Shown here piece by piece: positions 16,575-25,576 of a stretch of DNA of 42,730 bases. Position 1 is the first letter of the stretch. Every line of letters begins with the position of its first letter. This DNA comes from Bin80 sp965207565 (GTDB lineage: Bacteria > Bacteroidota > Rhodothermia > Rhodothermales > Bin80). The position numbers and the translations under genes are program-made. The notes beneath the pieces were generated by a model. The model saw only the letters and a program-made list of their open reading frames with translations, did not search any database and was not told the origin of the DNA. The stretch spans positions 1 through 42,730 of the forward strand of contig CBDBMQ010000013.1 of assembly GCA_965207565.1 (NCBI GenBank), written 5' to 3'.

Positions 16575-19500
16575 ATGAAGATAAAAATACCTTTACTTCT
16601 GTACGCGCTGATTCCGCTCGTTGCTTTTTCGGCCGGAAGCGCTTTCGCTCAAAGCCAAGTTCAAGGTACGGTGCGTGATGCCTTGTCATCTGAACCGCTG
16701 CCTGGTGTGAATATCGTCATCAAGGGAACCTTTGAAGGAACCACCTCCGACATCAATGGAGTTTACAGTCTCACTGTGGCTTCACTACAGGACACGCTGG
16801 TCTTTTCCTTTATAGGGTTCGACACGCAGGAAATTGGAATTGATGGCCGAACAACCATTGACGTAGACCTAGTCGAAACGGTCTATGAAGTCGGTGAAGA
16901 ACTGGTGGTAACAGGCTATGGATCCCAGGAGCGTCGGACCATTACAGGTTCCGTCTCCAACCTCGGAGAGGAAGATTTTGTGACTGGTAACGTAAACTCT
17001 GTCGAGGAAATGATCCAGGGCAAGGTTGCCGGGCTCCAAATCACTACCCGCAACGGGAATCCAAATGACTCACCGGATGTCCGGCTGCGTGGAATTTCCT
17101 CTTTCGGGGCAAACCAGTCTCCTCTGGTTGTCGTGGACGGCGTTGTTGGTGGCAGCATTGACAGCATTGATCCCACGGATATTGAGTCTATTGATGTGCT
17201 CAAGGATGCCTCTGCCTCAGCCATTTACGGAACTCGAGGATCCGCTGGCGTGATCCTTATCACCACCAAAACCGGTGAAGCCCGCGAGGGGGTATCCGTA
17301 GACTACAATGCCTACTATACTTTCGAAGGAATTGAAAACCGTCTGGATGTACTTTCCGGTGACGAGTTCCGTCGGTTATCTCAAGAAACTGGTTTTGCTG
17401 CCCCGGATTTGGGCCATAATACGGACTGGTTTGAGGAGGTCACCCAGCAAGGCTCAAACATGGTTCATACCCTTGCACTCAGTGGTGGAAGCGAAAATTC
17501 GATTTATCGAGTTTCCGGGAATTTCCGGGACCGCAATGGAATTCAACGCTACACCGGCTTCCAGGAAATCGGTGGACGACTCAACTTCACGCAGTGGACG
17601 CTTGATCGCAAGTTGGAGATCACGATCCAGTTGGCAGCCAATAAGAGGGATCAAAACTTCGGCTTTGCGGATGCCTTCAAGTTCTCCGGTGTCATGAATC
17701 CGACTGCACCGGTCACGGCAGACGGATTTGAGAATACTGGTGGATTCTTTGAACAACCACTCTTCAACTACTTCAATCCGGTCGCAATCATTGAGGAGGG
17801 GAGCAGGATTGGCGAGAGCAAACTGTTCTCCGGTGTTTTCAAGGGCGATTACGATTTGTCCTCTCTGTTTCCTGGTCTCTCTATTGCAGTCCAGTACTCC
17901 TACCAAAATAACGACCGGGTTGCGAGGAACTTTTACTCGCGTCGTCACAAAGTTGGTGGCGGAGCGACTGCTGCCGCGCTTGGTCCCGGCCGTGCGGAAC
18001 AATCCTACTCAGACTTGGAGAGCGAGCTCTTTGAGACAACGCTTCACTACGCGGGTGATCTGACCAGTGATGTTGCGCTTGAATTCATCGGCGGATACTC
18101 TTTCAATGACTTTGTCAGTGAGGGCTTTAATGCCGGTGGAGGTGACTTTGTCACCGATAAGGTTGCCTACAATAACTTCTCCTTTGCACAGGACTTCAAT
18201 CAGGGCGAAGCAGACGTAGGCAGTTTCCGTGAAACAAATCGCCTGATCGCCTTCTTTGGCCGTGTAAACGCAAACTATGACGGCACCTTCTTCTTCAATG
18301 CAAGTGCCCGCCGCGAAGGATCCTCACGATTTGGAGTTGATAACAAGTGGGGGCTTTTCTGGTCCGCCGGGGTTGGGGTTGAGTTGGCAAACCTCGTCGA
18401 ACTCCCCTACTTCAGTGAATTGCGCCTTCGGGCCAGTATTGGTAAGACCGGGCAGGACGCTCCAATCAGCGGTCTTTCCCTCTCCAGGCTAGGTCCTGCA
18501 GGAAGTTTCTTTGTGGGTGGTCAGTACATCCAAAGCTTCAGCCCAGTCAGTAATCCAAATCCAAACCTGAAATGGGAAGAGAAAACGGAGATCAATCTTG
18601 GACTTGATTTCGTGGCCTTGGATAACCGGTTGAGTGGTCGAATCGATGCCTATCAGTCCACGACCAGTGACTTGCTCTTCCAGATCGCAGTACCGGTTCC
18701 GCCAAACCTGTACCCCACCACATGGAGTAATGTTGGCGAGTTGTCAACCAGTGGACTGGAACTCTCTCTGGACTACGAAATTCTCCAAGGCAGTTCTGCC
18801 AGTGACTTCACATGGAGTTCTGGGGTTATTGCTTCCTTCTATTCGGAAACAATGTTGGACAAGTATCTGACGGAAGATGTTCAGTTTTTGGCTGAGCCCG
18901 GAGCACCCGGACTCAACAACGTACAAATGATTCGAATCAAGGAGGGCGAGCCTATTGGTCAGTTATGGGGCCCCCGGTTTGCTAGAATTGGAGATAATGG
19001 CAAGTGGCTTTTCCATGCCGCAGATGGCACGGAAAAAGAGTATGAGGCACTTGACTTCCCGGGTGACGAGCAGATCCTGGGTAATGGCCTTCCTGATTTT
19101 CAACTGGGTTGGTCAAACCAGATGTCCTATGGAGATTTCGATGCGAGCTTCTTTGTTGAGGGTGTCTTTGGTCACCAGATCGCGAACATGTTCAGTACAT
19201 TCTACTCCGTGCCAAAACAGATTTCATCTTACAACGTCTTGCAGGATGCTTTCGATTTGGCCAGACTCAACGATGATCCACGCTGGTCCAGTTACCACGT
19301 TGAAAACGGAGATTATGTACGTTTGAGCAATGCCTCTGTTGGATACACTCTCCCCGCGTCTGTGCTCGCAAACAGCCCCATCAGGCGGGTGCGATTCTAT
19401 CTGTCCGGCAACAACCTGTTTACTATCACCGGCTATTCCGGCCTGAATCCACAGGTACGGTACGTGGACCGGGATCAGGGACAATCCGGACAGGGAGCCA

Positions 19501-19589
19501 CCGTTGGTCCACTGGGACCAGGTATCGAGCGGCGTTTAGAGTATTTCACAACACGCTCTGTCAGTTTTGGCGTCAATATCAATTTGTAA
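16575..19589 (+). CDS. SusC/RagA family TonB-linked outer-membrane protein
   Basis: 1004 aa from the ATG at 16575, chosen because it begins the signal peptide (MKIKIPLLLYALIPLVAFSA...AFAQ); an in-frame ATG at 16503 adds 24 residues that do not fit. After the leader comes a carboxypeptidase-like regulatory domain (VQGTVRDALSSEPLPGVNIV to about residue 105), then the plug with the family signature (ESIDVLKDASASAIYGTRGS), a long 22-strand-type barrel and a terminal aromatic-rich strand (TTRSVSFGVNINL). It forms the outer-membrane channel that imports a substrate captured by the SusD partner, powered by TonB. The substrate cannot be read from sequence. SusD follows after 31 nt in the same transcript; no sigma/anti-sigma pair or glycoside hydrolase is adjacent, so a protein or peptide substrate is as likely as a glycan, given the nearby secreted peptidases. 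Confidence 0.95.
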   Translation: MKIKIPLLLYALIPLVAFSAGSAFAQSQVQGTVRDALSSEPLPGVNIVIKGTFEGTTSDINGVYSLTVASLQDTLVFSFIGFDTQEIGIDGRTTIDVDLVETVYEVGEELVVTGYGSQERRTITGSVSNLGEEDFVTGNVNSVEEMIQGKVAGLQITTRNGNPNDSPDVRLRGISSFGANQSPLVVVDGVVGGSIDSIDPTDIESIDVLKDASASAIYGTRGSAGVILITTKTGEAREGVSVDYNAYYTFEGIENRLDVLSGDEFRRLSQETGFAAPDLGHNTDWFEEVTQQGSNMVHTLALSGGSENSIYRVSGNFRDRNGIQRYTGFQEIGGRLNFTQWTLDRKLEITIQLAANKRDQNFGFADAFKFSGVMNPTAPVTADGFENTGGFFEQPLFNYFNPVAIIEEGSRIGESKLFSGVFKGDYDLSSLFPGLSIAVQYSYQNNDRVARNFYSRRHKVGGGATAAALGPGRAEQSYSDLESELFETTLHYAGDLTSDVALEFIGGYSFNDFVSEGFNAGGGDFVTDKVAYNNFSFAQDFNQGEADVGSFRETNRLIAFFGRVNANYDGTFFFNASARREGSSRFGVDNKWGLFWSAGVGVELANLVELPYFSELRLRASIGKTGQDAPISGLSLSRLGPAGSFFVGGQYIQSFSPVSNPNPNLKWEEKTEINLGLDFVALDNRLSGRIDAYQSTTSDLLFQIAVPVPPNLYPTTWSNVGELSTSGLELSLDYEILQGSSASDFTWSSGVIASFYSETMLDKYLTEDVQFLAEPGAPGLNNVQMIRIKEGEPIGQLWGPRFARIGDNGKWLFHAADGTEKEYEALDFPGDEQILGNGLPDFQLGWSNQMSYGDFDASFFVEGVFGHQIANMFSTFYSVPKQISSYNVLQDAFDLARLNDDPRWSSYHVENGDYVRLSNASVGYTLPASVLANSPIRRVRFYLSGNNLFTITGYSGLNPQVRYVDRDQGQSGQGATVGPLGPGIERRLEYFTTRSVSFGVNINL

Positions 19590-19620
19590 CAACAGACCAA
19601 CAAACGTAAATAGATTGAAA

Positions 19621-21306
19621 ATGAAAAAACCATTCACACTTTGCTCGTTGGTCCTTGCGGTAGGCATGCTGCTCTTTGCTTCGGCGTGCACGGACCTTTC
19701 AGAGCCCGTTGACGATCAGGTTGAGCCGGTTGACTTCTTTCAGGATGACCAGCAGTTTATTTCTGCCATGGGCGATGCCTACAGTAACTTGGGTAGCGTT
19801 GGAGGAAGTGGCCCTCCGGCCCAGTTGAACGAAGTCACAACCGATGAATTAATCGTCCCGACCAGAGGGCAAGACTGGTCTGATGGTGGTTTCTGGTTCC
19901 GCCTCCACACCCATACCTGGACTTCCGAAGAAGGTACCTTCGATGGGTTCTGGACTGGGTATTTCGGCGGTGTCAACAACGCCAACCGTTTAATTTTTCA
20001 GTTCGAAAGTGCATTGGCTGACGGAACCGCCAATGCTGACTTGGTTACTCCATTTGTGTCCGAATTGAAAGCACTTCGTGCGTTCTACTACTACTGGCTC
20101 CTGGATGCCTTTGGCAATGTGCCTCTGGTAACGAGTTTCGTTGACGCGCCCGAACAGCCGTCCCAGCCATCTTCGAATTTTGATGAGGGTCGGCGCATGG
20201 TCTTTGAGTTCGTGGAAAAGGAACTCAAAGATAACCTGCAAAACCTGAGCACAGATACCCGGGCCACCTATGGTAGAATGAATGCTTATGTGGCGCATAT
20301 GACGTTGGCGAAATTGTACATGAATGCCGAGGTATACACTGGGACTCCACGATGGAACGATGCATTGACCCACCTGAATGAAATCATCAATTCGGGCATA
20401 TTCAGTCTTGCAGATGACTACCATTCCAATTTCCTCATTCAGAATGATGGATCCCCCGAAAATATTTTCGTCGTTCCCTATGACAAAGTATTCCGGGGTG
20501 GGTTCAACCTGCATCAAATGACCCTGCATTATGGAAGTCAGAATACCTACAACTTCCAAAATCAGCCATGGAATGGTTGGAGCGCTACGCAAAAGCTCTA
20601 TGAATCTGTGATTGATCCTGTGCAGAATCCAGGACCCCAGGGAGAAGTTTACGGAGTCAACCCAACCAGTGATAATGCCGGTCTTGAGCGTGTCATGGGA
20701 ACGATGGATAACCGCCTTGGCAATTTCCTGGTTGGCCCTCAGTATACCGCCGCTGGTGATCGTGTCGAGGATTCAGGTGTATTCAGTGATTTTGACATGA
20801 ATGGACCGGCTCTTTCCTTCATACCAACGATTAACGACCTCCAGGGGGTCGCCTGTCGCCAGTGCGGCGCACGTATTGGTAAATATGAATTTGAGCCTGG
20901 AATCGGCAGTAATATGAGTAACGACTTCGTCATCTTCCGATATGCGGATGTGCTCCTTCTCAAGGCAGAGGCCTTGTGGAGACAAAATCCAGCCAGTGCG
21001 GAGGCCTTGGCTCTGGTCAATCAGATTCGTATGCGCTCCGGTGTAGATGGCTTTGATGCTTTGACCGAAGATCGGCTTGTTGCCGAACGTGCAAGAGAGT
21101 TGTTTTTTGAACAGACTCGACGACAGGATTTAATCCGGTTTGACGGGGTTGCCGGCGGCGAAACACGCTACAATGACCCCTGGAAATTCAAGCACCCAGC
21201 AGGTAATGCAGAGGGGGCGGTCACTGCGGCACATTACAATGTCGCTCCGATCCCCGAAGACCAGCTACAAGCGAATCCCAACCTAGTCCAGAATCCCGGT
21301 TACTAG
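19621..21306 (+). CDS. SusD/RagB family nutrient-binding lipoprotein
   Basis: 561 aa from ATG 19621, which begins a lipoprotein signal (MKKPFTLCSLVLAVGMLLFASAC, lipobox FASAC). Family features: helical TPR-like core with LKALRAFYYYWLLDAFGNVPLVT (about 155-177), YVAHMTLAKLYMNAEVY, and a C-terminal block YADVLLLKAEALWR ... VNQIRMRSGV ... VAERARELFFEQTRRQDLIRF that is diagnostic for SusD. It caps the SusC channel on the outer leaflet and presents the ligand. It follows SusC after 31 nt and is followed by a clear intrinsic terminator, so the pair is a two-gene unit. Confidence 0.95.
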   Translation: MKKPFTLCSLVLAVGMLLFASACTDLSEPVDDQVEPVDFFQDDQQFISAMGDAYSNLGSVGGSGPPAQLNEVTTDELIVPTRGQDWSDGGFWFRLHTHTWTSEEGTFDGFWTGYFGGVNNANRLIFQFESALADGTANADLVTPFVSELKALRAFYYYWLLDAFGNVPLVTSFVDAPEQPSQPSSNFDEGRRMVFEFVEKELKDNLQNLSTDTRATYGRMNAYVAHMTLAKLYMNAEVYTGTPRWNDALTHLNEIINSGIFSLADDYHSNFLIQNDGSPENIFVVPYDKVFRGGFNLHQMTLHYGSQNTYNFQNQPWNGWSATQKLYESVIDPVQNPGPQGEVYGVNPTSDNAGLERVMGTMDNRLGNFLVGPQYTAAGDRVEDSGVFSDFDMNGPALSFIPTINDLQGVACRQCGARIGKYEFEPGIGSNMSNDFVIFRYADVLLLKAEALWRQNPASAEALALVNQIRMRSGVDGFDALTEDRLVAERARELFFEQTRRQDLIRFDGVAGGETRYNDPWKFKHPAGNAEGAVTAAHYNVAPIPEDQLQANPNLVQNPGY

Positions 21307-21326
21307 ATTTTGCAAATTCTCTCGGG

Positions 21327-21365
21327 AAAAAGTCCTCCTGTGCCAAAGCATAGGAGGACTTTTTT
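21327..21365 (+). terminator. intrinsic terminator after susCD
   Basis: AAGTCCTCCT (21330-21339) pairs perfectly with AGGAGGACTT (21352-21361), 12-nt loop, followed by a T6 run (21360-21365). It begins 21 nt after the SusD stop. The A-run before the stem makes it potentially bidirectional. Confidence 0.85.
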
Positions 21366-21452
21366 GTCTCATTCATCTGGAAAGCCCTATTATTCCTCAG
21401 CAGCTTTGAATTCATCAAACCGTTAGCCCTCCAAATACAACCAGTAACCCAC

Positions 21453-22190
21453 ATGCGCTACCTGATCCTTTTGTTTGCCCTCTTTCCCTCAACCCTTTTT
21501 GCTCAAGAGGGGACGGTAGAATATTCTGTGACCTTTGACATGGAGATGCCATCTATGGAAGCAATCATGGCAAACCTACCCCCAGACATGCCACTGGATT
21601 CAGCCATGATCCAGCAGTCGATGCAGCGAATGTCGAACGTCCAGGAACAGTTTCGCACCATCCCAATGCGTATGGAGTTCAGTGGACACAAATCTTTAAT
21701 GACACCTGACCTCTCATCATTGTCCCCTGGAATGAACCCATTTGGAGGAGATATGCCTTTACAGTTGACCTACATTGACCATATGGAAGGCACGACGATC
21801 ACACGGATGCCCAGCTTTGATGAAACGGCATACTTGATCTCGCAGAAAATTAAGCCCCTTGATTGGAGCCTGATTGACGCAGACAGTACGATTCTGGACT
21901 ATCCAGTCAAAAAGGCCGAGTTTTCATCCGATACACTCAACGTTGTTGCCTGGTATTCGCCCGAGATTCCATCCATGGTCGGGCCGATGCAATTCGGCGG
22001 ACTTCCCGGTCTCCCCTTACTGATGAAGACCAACATGGAGAGCCCCGAGGGCTTTGCTATGAGTTTCAATTTTGTTGCTCTACGGCTTGAGGAGGGACTT
22101 GAGAAGAAGATCACACCTCCCGAGGGCACCCTGGTGACCCCGGAAGAATACCTGAAGATTATGTCGGAAAAATTGAACGCCCTCCGATAG
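21453..22190 (+). CDS. GLPGLI family secreted protein
   Basis: 245 aa with signal peptide MRYLILLFALFPSTLFAQ. The mature protein begins with GTVEYSVTFDMEM, typical of the family's first strand, and carries the diagnostic segment GPMQFGGLPGLPLLMKT, where the usual GLPGLILE appears as GLPGLPLLM. The middle region is rich in Met (MEMPSMEAIMANLPPDMP, MIQQSMQRMSN). GLPGLI proteins are exported proteins of Bacteroidota with no established function. It has its own start after the SusCD terminator and is followed by the oppositely oriented tRNA-Leu. Confidence 0.8.
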   Translation: MRYLILLFALFPSTLFAQEGTVEYSVTFDMEMPSMEAIMANLPPDMPLDSAMIQQSMQRMSNVQEQFRTIPMRMEFSGHKSLMTPDLSSLSPGMNPFGGDMPLQLTYIDHMEGTTITRMPSFDETAYLISQKIKPLDWSLIDADSTILDYPVKKAEFSSDTLNVVAWYSPEIPSMVGPMQFGGLPGLPLLMKTNMESPEGFAMSFNFVALRLEEGLEKKITPPEGTLVTPEEYLKIMSEKLNALR

Positions 22191-22312
22191 TGCTTATCAG
22201 ACAACAAGCATACAGAAGTAGCCCTGTGATCTTGAAATAGCACTCAAGCCGGTTCTTGAAGGAGGCATTGGACCGCAGTGCGGGCACACCCCCGCCTGCA
22301 CGCTGGGTATTG

Positions 22313-22395
<83 letters not shown>

Positions 22396-22441
22396 TGAAA
22401 CACGAGCGAACTAATTCATAGTGTCAAGCGTTCCTGAAACC

Positions 22442-23233
22442 ATGAAAAAATCTTTGAAAATTGACACACTGCGACGTTATGCCCAAGAAGCTGCGCTGCA
22501 CTCCTTTACCCCCTACTCTGGTCAATCAAGAGCAGTCTTGGTACTCATGTCAGATGGAGACTGGACATGTGGGGTTCGGATCGAAAATGCTTCTTACTCT
22601 CTGGTCATCCCCGCTCTGTCTTCTGCACTGGCTAGTACCGCCTCAGTTGGGAGAAAAGACATTGCAGCCATTTTTCTCAGTGGTCCTGTAAAGCAGGAGG
22701 AAAAAATCGCCATCCTTCAATCAGGGACACCATCTCTGGATCAATTGGATAAAGACTTCTTTGGCACACCGGGATGTACCTATCGGATCGGTAACCAACT
22801 CTCCATAGGTAAGCATTTTCCCAAACCAATCGACCCAAACACTGGAATCTGCCTTGCAAGACATGCAGCAGGGTATGCCGATACACCAGAATCGGATTTC
22901 CCTGTAGGTGCAATTGCTGTTACGGATGAGCTTCAATATTTCCAGGGTGCCAATATTGAGTATCCTGACTGGACACGAATACTTTGCGCTGAACGTGCGG
23001 CTATTGCGGCAGCGATGAGCGCAGGAGCATCAAACATTCAGAGCATCTACATTTCCTGCCCCAAATCCACGGCAGCTACCCCCTGCGGGGCCTGCAGGCA
23101 AGTATTGTATGAAGTTGCTCCCGAGTCAGTTGTCTGGTTTGATCGGGGCAGTCAAGCGCCCAAGTGTTTTCGTACCAAGGATCTCCTGCCGGAAGCGTTT
23201 CGTTTGACGAACCCTCATCGTGCATCATCATAG
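22442..23233 (+). CDS. cdd: two-domain cytidine deaminase with the catalytic site in the C-terminal domain
   Basis: 263 aa from ATG 22442 (a GTG at 22421 is in frame and possible). Cytidine deaminase hydrolyses cytidine or deoxycytidine to uridine or deoxyuridine in pyrimidine salvage. The C-terminal half holds the zinc site: Cys182-Ala-Glu184 in LCAERAAIAAA and Cys215/Cys218 in TPCGACRQVL, with the substrate-contact segment FQGANIEY just before. The N-terminal half resembles the same fold (FTPYSGQSRAVLVL ... CGVRIENASYSL) but has lost CAE and PCxxC, so it is a degenerate copy. In the E. coli-type enzyme the catalytic copy is the N-terminal one, so the order here is reversed. It starts 46 nt from the 5' end of the divergent tRNA-Leu. 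Confidence 0.88.
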   Translation: MKKSLKIDTLRRYAQEAALHSFTPYSGQSRAVLVLMSDGDWTCGVRIENASYSLVIPALSSALASTASVGRKDIAAIFLSGPVKQEEKIAILQSGTPSLDQLDKDFFGTPGCTYRIGNQLSIGKHFPKPIDPNTGICLARHAAGYADTPESDFPVGAIAVTDELQYFQGANIEYPDWTRILCAERAAIAAAMSAGASNIQSIYISCPKSTAATPCGACRQVLYEVAPESVVWFDRGSQAPKCFRTKDLLPEAFRLTNPHRASS

Positions 23234-23614
23234 TACGCTACCATAAATTGTTAGATTCTACCGCGAATGTTGTGGATCGAGGCAAAATCACGGTAAAACC
23301 CAAACCAATCCAAGTGGCACCAGACCCGCTCTCTCCGATGATCATATAGCGTCGCCGTCTCGCCTGTCTCGGAATAAACCAACGTGCCCCCAGAATACGA
23401 AATGTAGGCATTAGCCCACTGCTGCTCATTCACCAGCATCTTATTAACCTTTTCAGTCGTGCTCTAATCCTAAGCCGTATCCCTCACTGCAGGGGAATTT
23501 TTTTCCATTGAATACCCCTATATTTGGTTGAACTCCAAATCAATCATTTCATACGAATCGCGGTAGAATCAATTGTTACAACCCCGTTCCATTCTCCATT
23601 TCATCCCCAACATT
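23234..23614. other. intergenic region without a recognisable gene
   Basis: 381 bp between the cytidine deaminase and the subtilase. Two overlapping minus-strand frames (63 and 62 codons, 23238-23439) were read and match nothing known. The last 100 bp are AT-rich and probably hold the subtilase promoter. No hairpin with a T-tract was found. Confidence 0.4.
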
Positions 23615-25315
23615 ATGAGTAAAATTGTCTTCTTCGTGCTCCTGTTTGCCATCCCTCATCTTGCAACTGCTCAGGAAAAAACTAAATACTGGATTTTCTT
23701 AACAGATAAGCAGGCTGTTTCCGGCAAGAATACACAGGTCGAAGAGAGTTATTTGTCTGACAAAGCGACCACTCGCCGTGTCCAGCGTGGAGAGTCAAGG
23801 TTTGCAACTATGTTTGCATTACAGGATGCCCCAATCTCCCGTGCATACGAGGCAGACCTTCAAAAAAGGGGCATCTCTATTGAGCAGCGTAGTCGCTGGC
23901 TGAATGCGGTCACTGCACGGCTAAGCGAAGAGGAGGTTGAACAAATCACAGTTCTTCCCTATGTGCGAAGCACACGCCCCGTCGCACGCCTGTCCCCTGC
24001 CGTGCTGCCACATACACCGGTATCCCCTGTGATTCCCCAAAGAGTTTCATCAAACTGCCCCTCAAGCCGTTTCGGAGACTCTTGCACCCAACTGGATGTA
24101 GTAAATGCAATTCCGTCAATTGAGCGTGGAATTAATGGAAGTGGGGTTACTCTGGGATTGATTGATACCCACTTTAGCACAGGTCGTACTGAGCCTTTCA
24201 GTCATTCTTCCTTAACACATATTCAATTGGATAATCGGCTCATAGAGGTCCGTGACTTCACCCAACGCGATCCATTACAACCTTGCCCCGGGACGGATGA
24301 CCACGGAATGGCCGTTGCATCTGTTGCGGTGGGATATGACGAAGGGACTATCATTGGTCCTGGTTACGGTGCGACCATTTATGCAGCTGCAACCGAATGT
24401 GCTCCTTATGAACGGAACATTGAAGAAGACAACTTTGTCGCAGCGGTGGAGTGGATGGAAGCCGCGGGAGTAGACGTGATCACTGCTTCATTGGGGTATT
24501 TCGATTTTGATCCTGACCAACGGAGCTACACGAAGAGTGATCTGGATGGTGACACCGGGCTTACGACCATCGCGATGGATTGGGCAGCAAGCCGCGGGGT
24601 TATTCCCATCAACAGTGCCGGAAATTCCGGGCCGGGCCGACAAACAATCGGCACCCCTGCGGATGGGGACTCAGTGATTGCCGTGGGAGGTGTGCGGTCA
24701 GACGGTCGAATAATTCCTTTCAGCAGCCGCGGACCAACGGCTGATAACCGTATAAAACCCGATGTCGCCGCCCAGGGAGTTGTAGTAGTTGTGGCTGCGG
24801 GAACAAGAGGATATAACCTCTCACAGGGCACGTCATTTTCTTCTCCAATGGTTGCAGGAATCGTCACCCAGATTCTCCAAGTCAATCCAGACCTTGGACC
24901 TAGAGAGGTCTGGCATGTCTTAACCTCAACCGCCAGTCAGGCCAACTCACCGGATAATGACCTTGGTTGGGGAATCGTAGATGCTGATGCTGCAATCATG
25001 CATGCGATCGCACTCAACCGCTCAGAGGCAGACCTCCCCGTTTCCAGCAATCTGACCGTACATACACCTTATCCTAACCCGTTTCAGGATGTGGTTCATT
25101 TTACTATTGAGGCAGCTCAACCCGTCTCCCATGCTCGACTGATGATTATTGATGTACTCGGGCGAGAAGTGGGAACCGTGTATGAAGGACCGATCCGCGC
25201 GGGAGGGACACCTCTGCAATTTGATGGATCTCATCTGCCTCCAGGTGTTTATGCCTATACGCTGGATTTTGACGGTCGAACGCAGTCGGGCATGCTAACC
25301 CGCTTAGGATATTGA
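23615..25315 (+). CDS. secreted S8 subtilisin-like peptidase with a type IX secretion-type C-terminal domain
   Basis: 566 aa from ATG 23615, which starts the signal peptide MSKIVFFVLLFAIPHLATAQ; an upstream in-frame ATG at 23573 is less suitable. Residues about 21-125 form a propeptide. The catalytic domain shows Asp184 (LGLIDTHFS), His230 (TDDHGMAVASV), oxyanion Asn337 (SAGNSGPG) and Ser407 (GTSFSSPMVAG). The last 80 or so residues (TPYPNPFQDVVHFTIE ... PGVYAYTLDFDGR) are a Por_Secre_tail-like sorting domain, so the enzyme is probably exported across the outer membrane by the type IX system and released or anchored at the surface. Two Cys pairs in or near the catalytic region may form disulfides. 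It stands alone, with about 260 bp to the next gene. Confidence 0.92.
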   Translation: MSKIVFFVLLFAIPHLATAQEKTKYWIFLTDKQAVSGKNTQVEESYLSDKATTRRVQRGESRFATMFALQDAPISRAYEADLQKRGISIEQRSRWLNAVTARLSEEEVEQITVLPYVRSTRPVARLSPAVLPHTPVSPVIPQRVSSNCPSSRFGDSCTQLDVVNAIPSIERGINGSGVTLGLIDTHFSTGRTEPFSHSSLTHIQLDNRLIEVRDFTQRDPLQPCPGTDDHGMAVASVAVGYDEGTIIGPGYGATIYAAATECAPYERNIEEDNFVAAVEWMEAAGVDVITASLGYFDFDPDQRSYTKSDLDGDTGLTTIAMDWAASRGVIPINSAGNSGPGRQTIGTPADGDSVIAVGGVRSDGRIIPFSSRGPTADNRIKPDVAAQGVVVVVAAGTRGYNLSQGTSFSSPMVAGIVTQILQVNPDLGPREVWHVLTSTASQANSPDNDLGWGIVDADAAIMHAIALNRSEADLPVSSNLTVHTPYPNPFQDVVHFTIEAAQPVSHARLMIIDVLGREVGTVYEGPIRAGGTPLQFDGSHLPPGVYAYTLDFDGRTQSGMLTRLGY

Positions 25316-25576
25316 TCATTTTTCCAGAATGAGACGAACATCAAAAACCTTCTTTCTGGCAACCAGCAGTGAAAAGTATGCGGCATATCTTCGTTTTGCC
25401 GTAGTGTCAACTTATTCTTCATGACGGCCTGAAATGGCCAGAAAGGCCATTCAATCAAAGTCTGCTTCGCAAAATTAGACGAGGAGGCGTCATTCATTAC
25501 TTTTTACATCCCCCAGGGAACATGATTGTTCGTGTATCCAACATTTAAGACAGATCAGGCGACTTTACATTAGCAG

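Noticed and set aside
23238..23439. Two overlapping minus-strand frames of 62-63 codons between the cytidine deaminase and the subtilase
   Set aside because: One reads fairly protein-like (MLVNEQQWANAYISYSGG...), but there is no ribosome site, no family match and no supporting context; left as intergenic.
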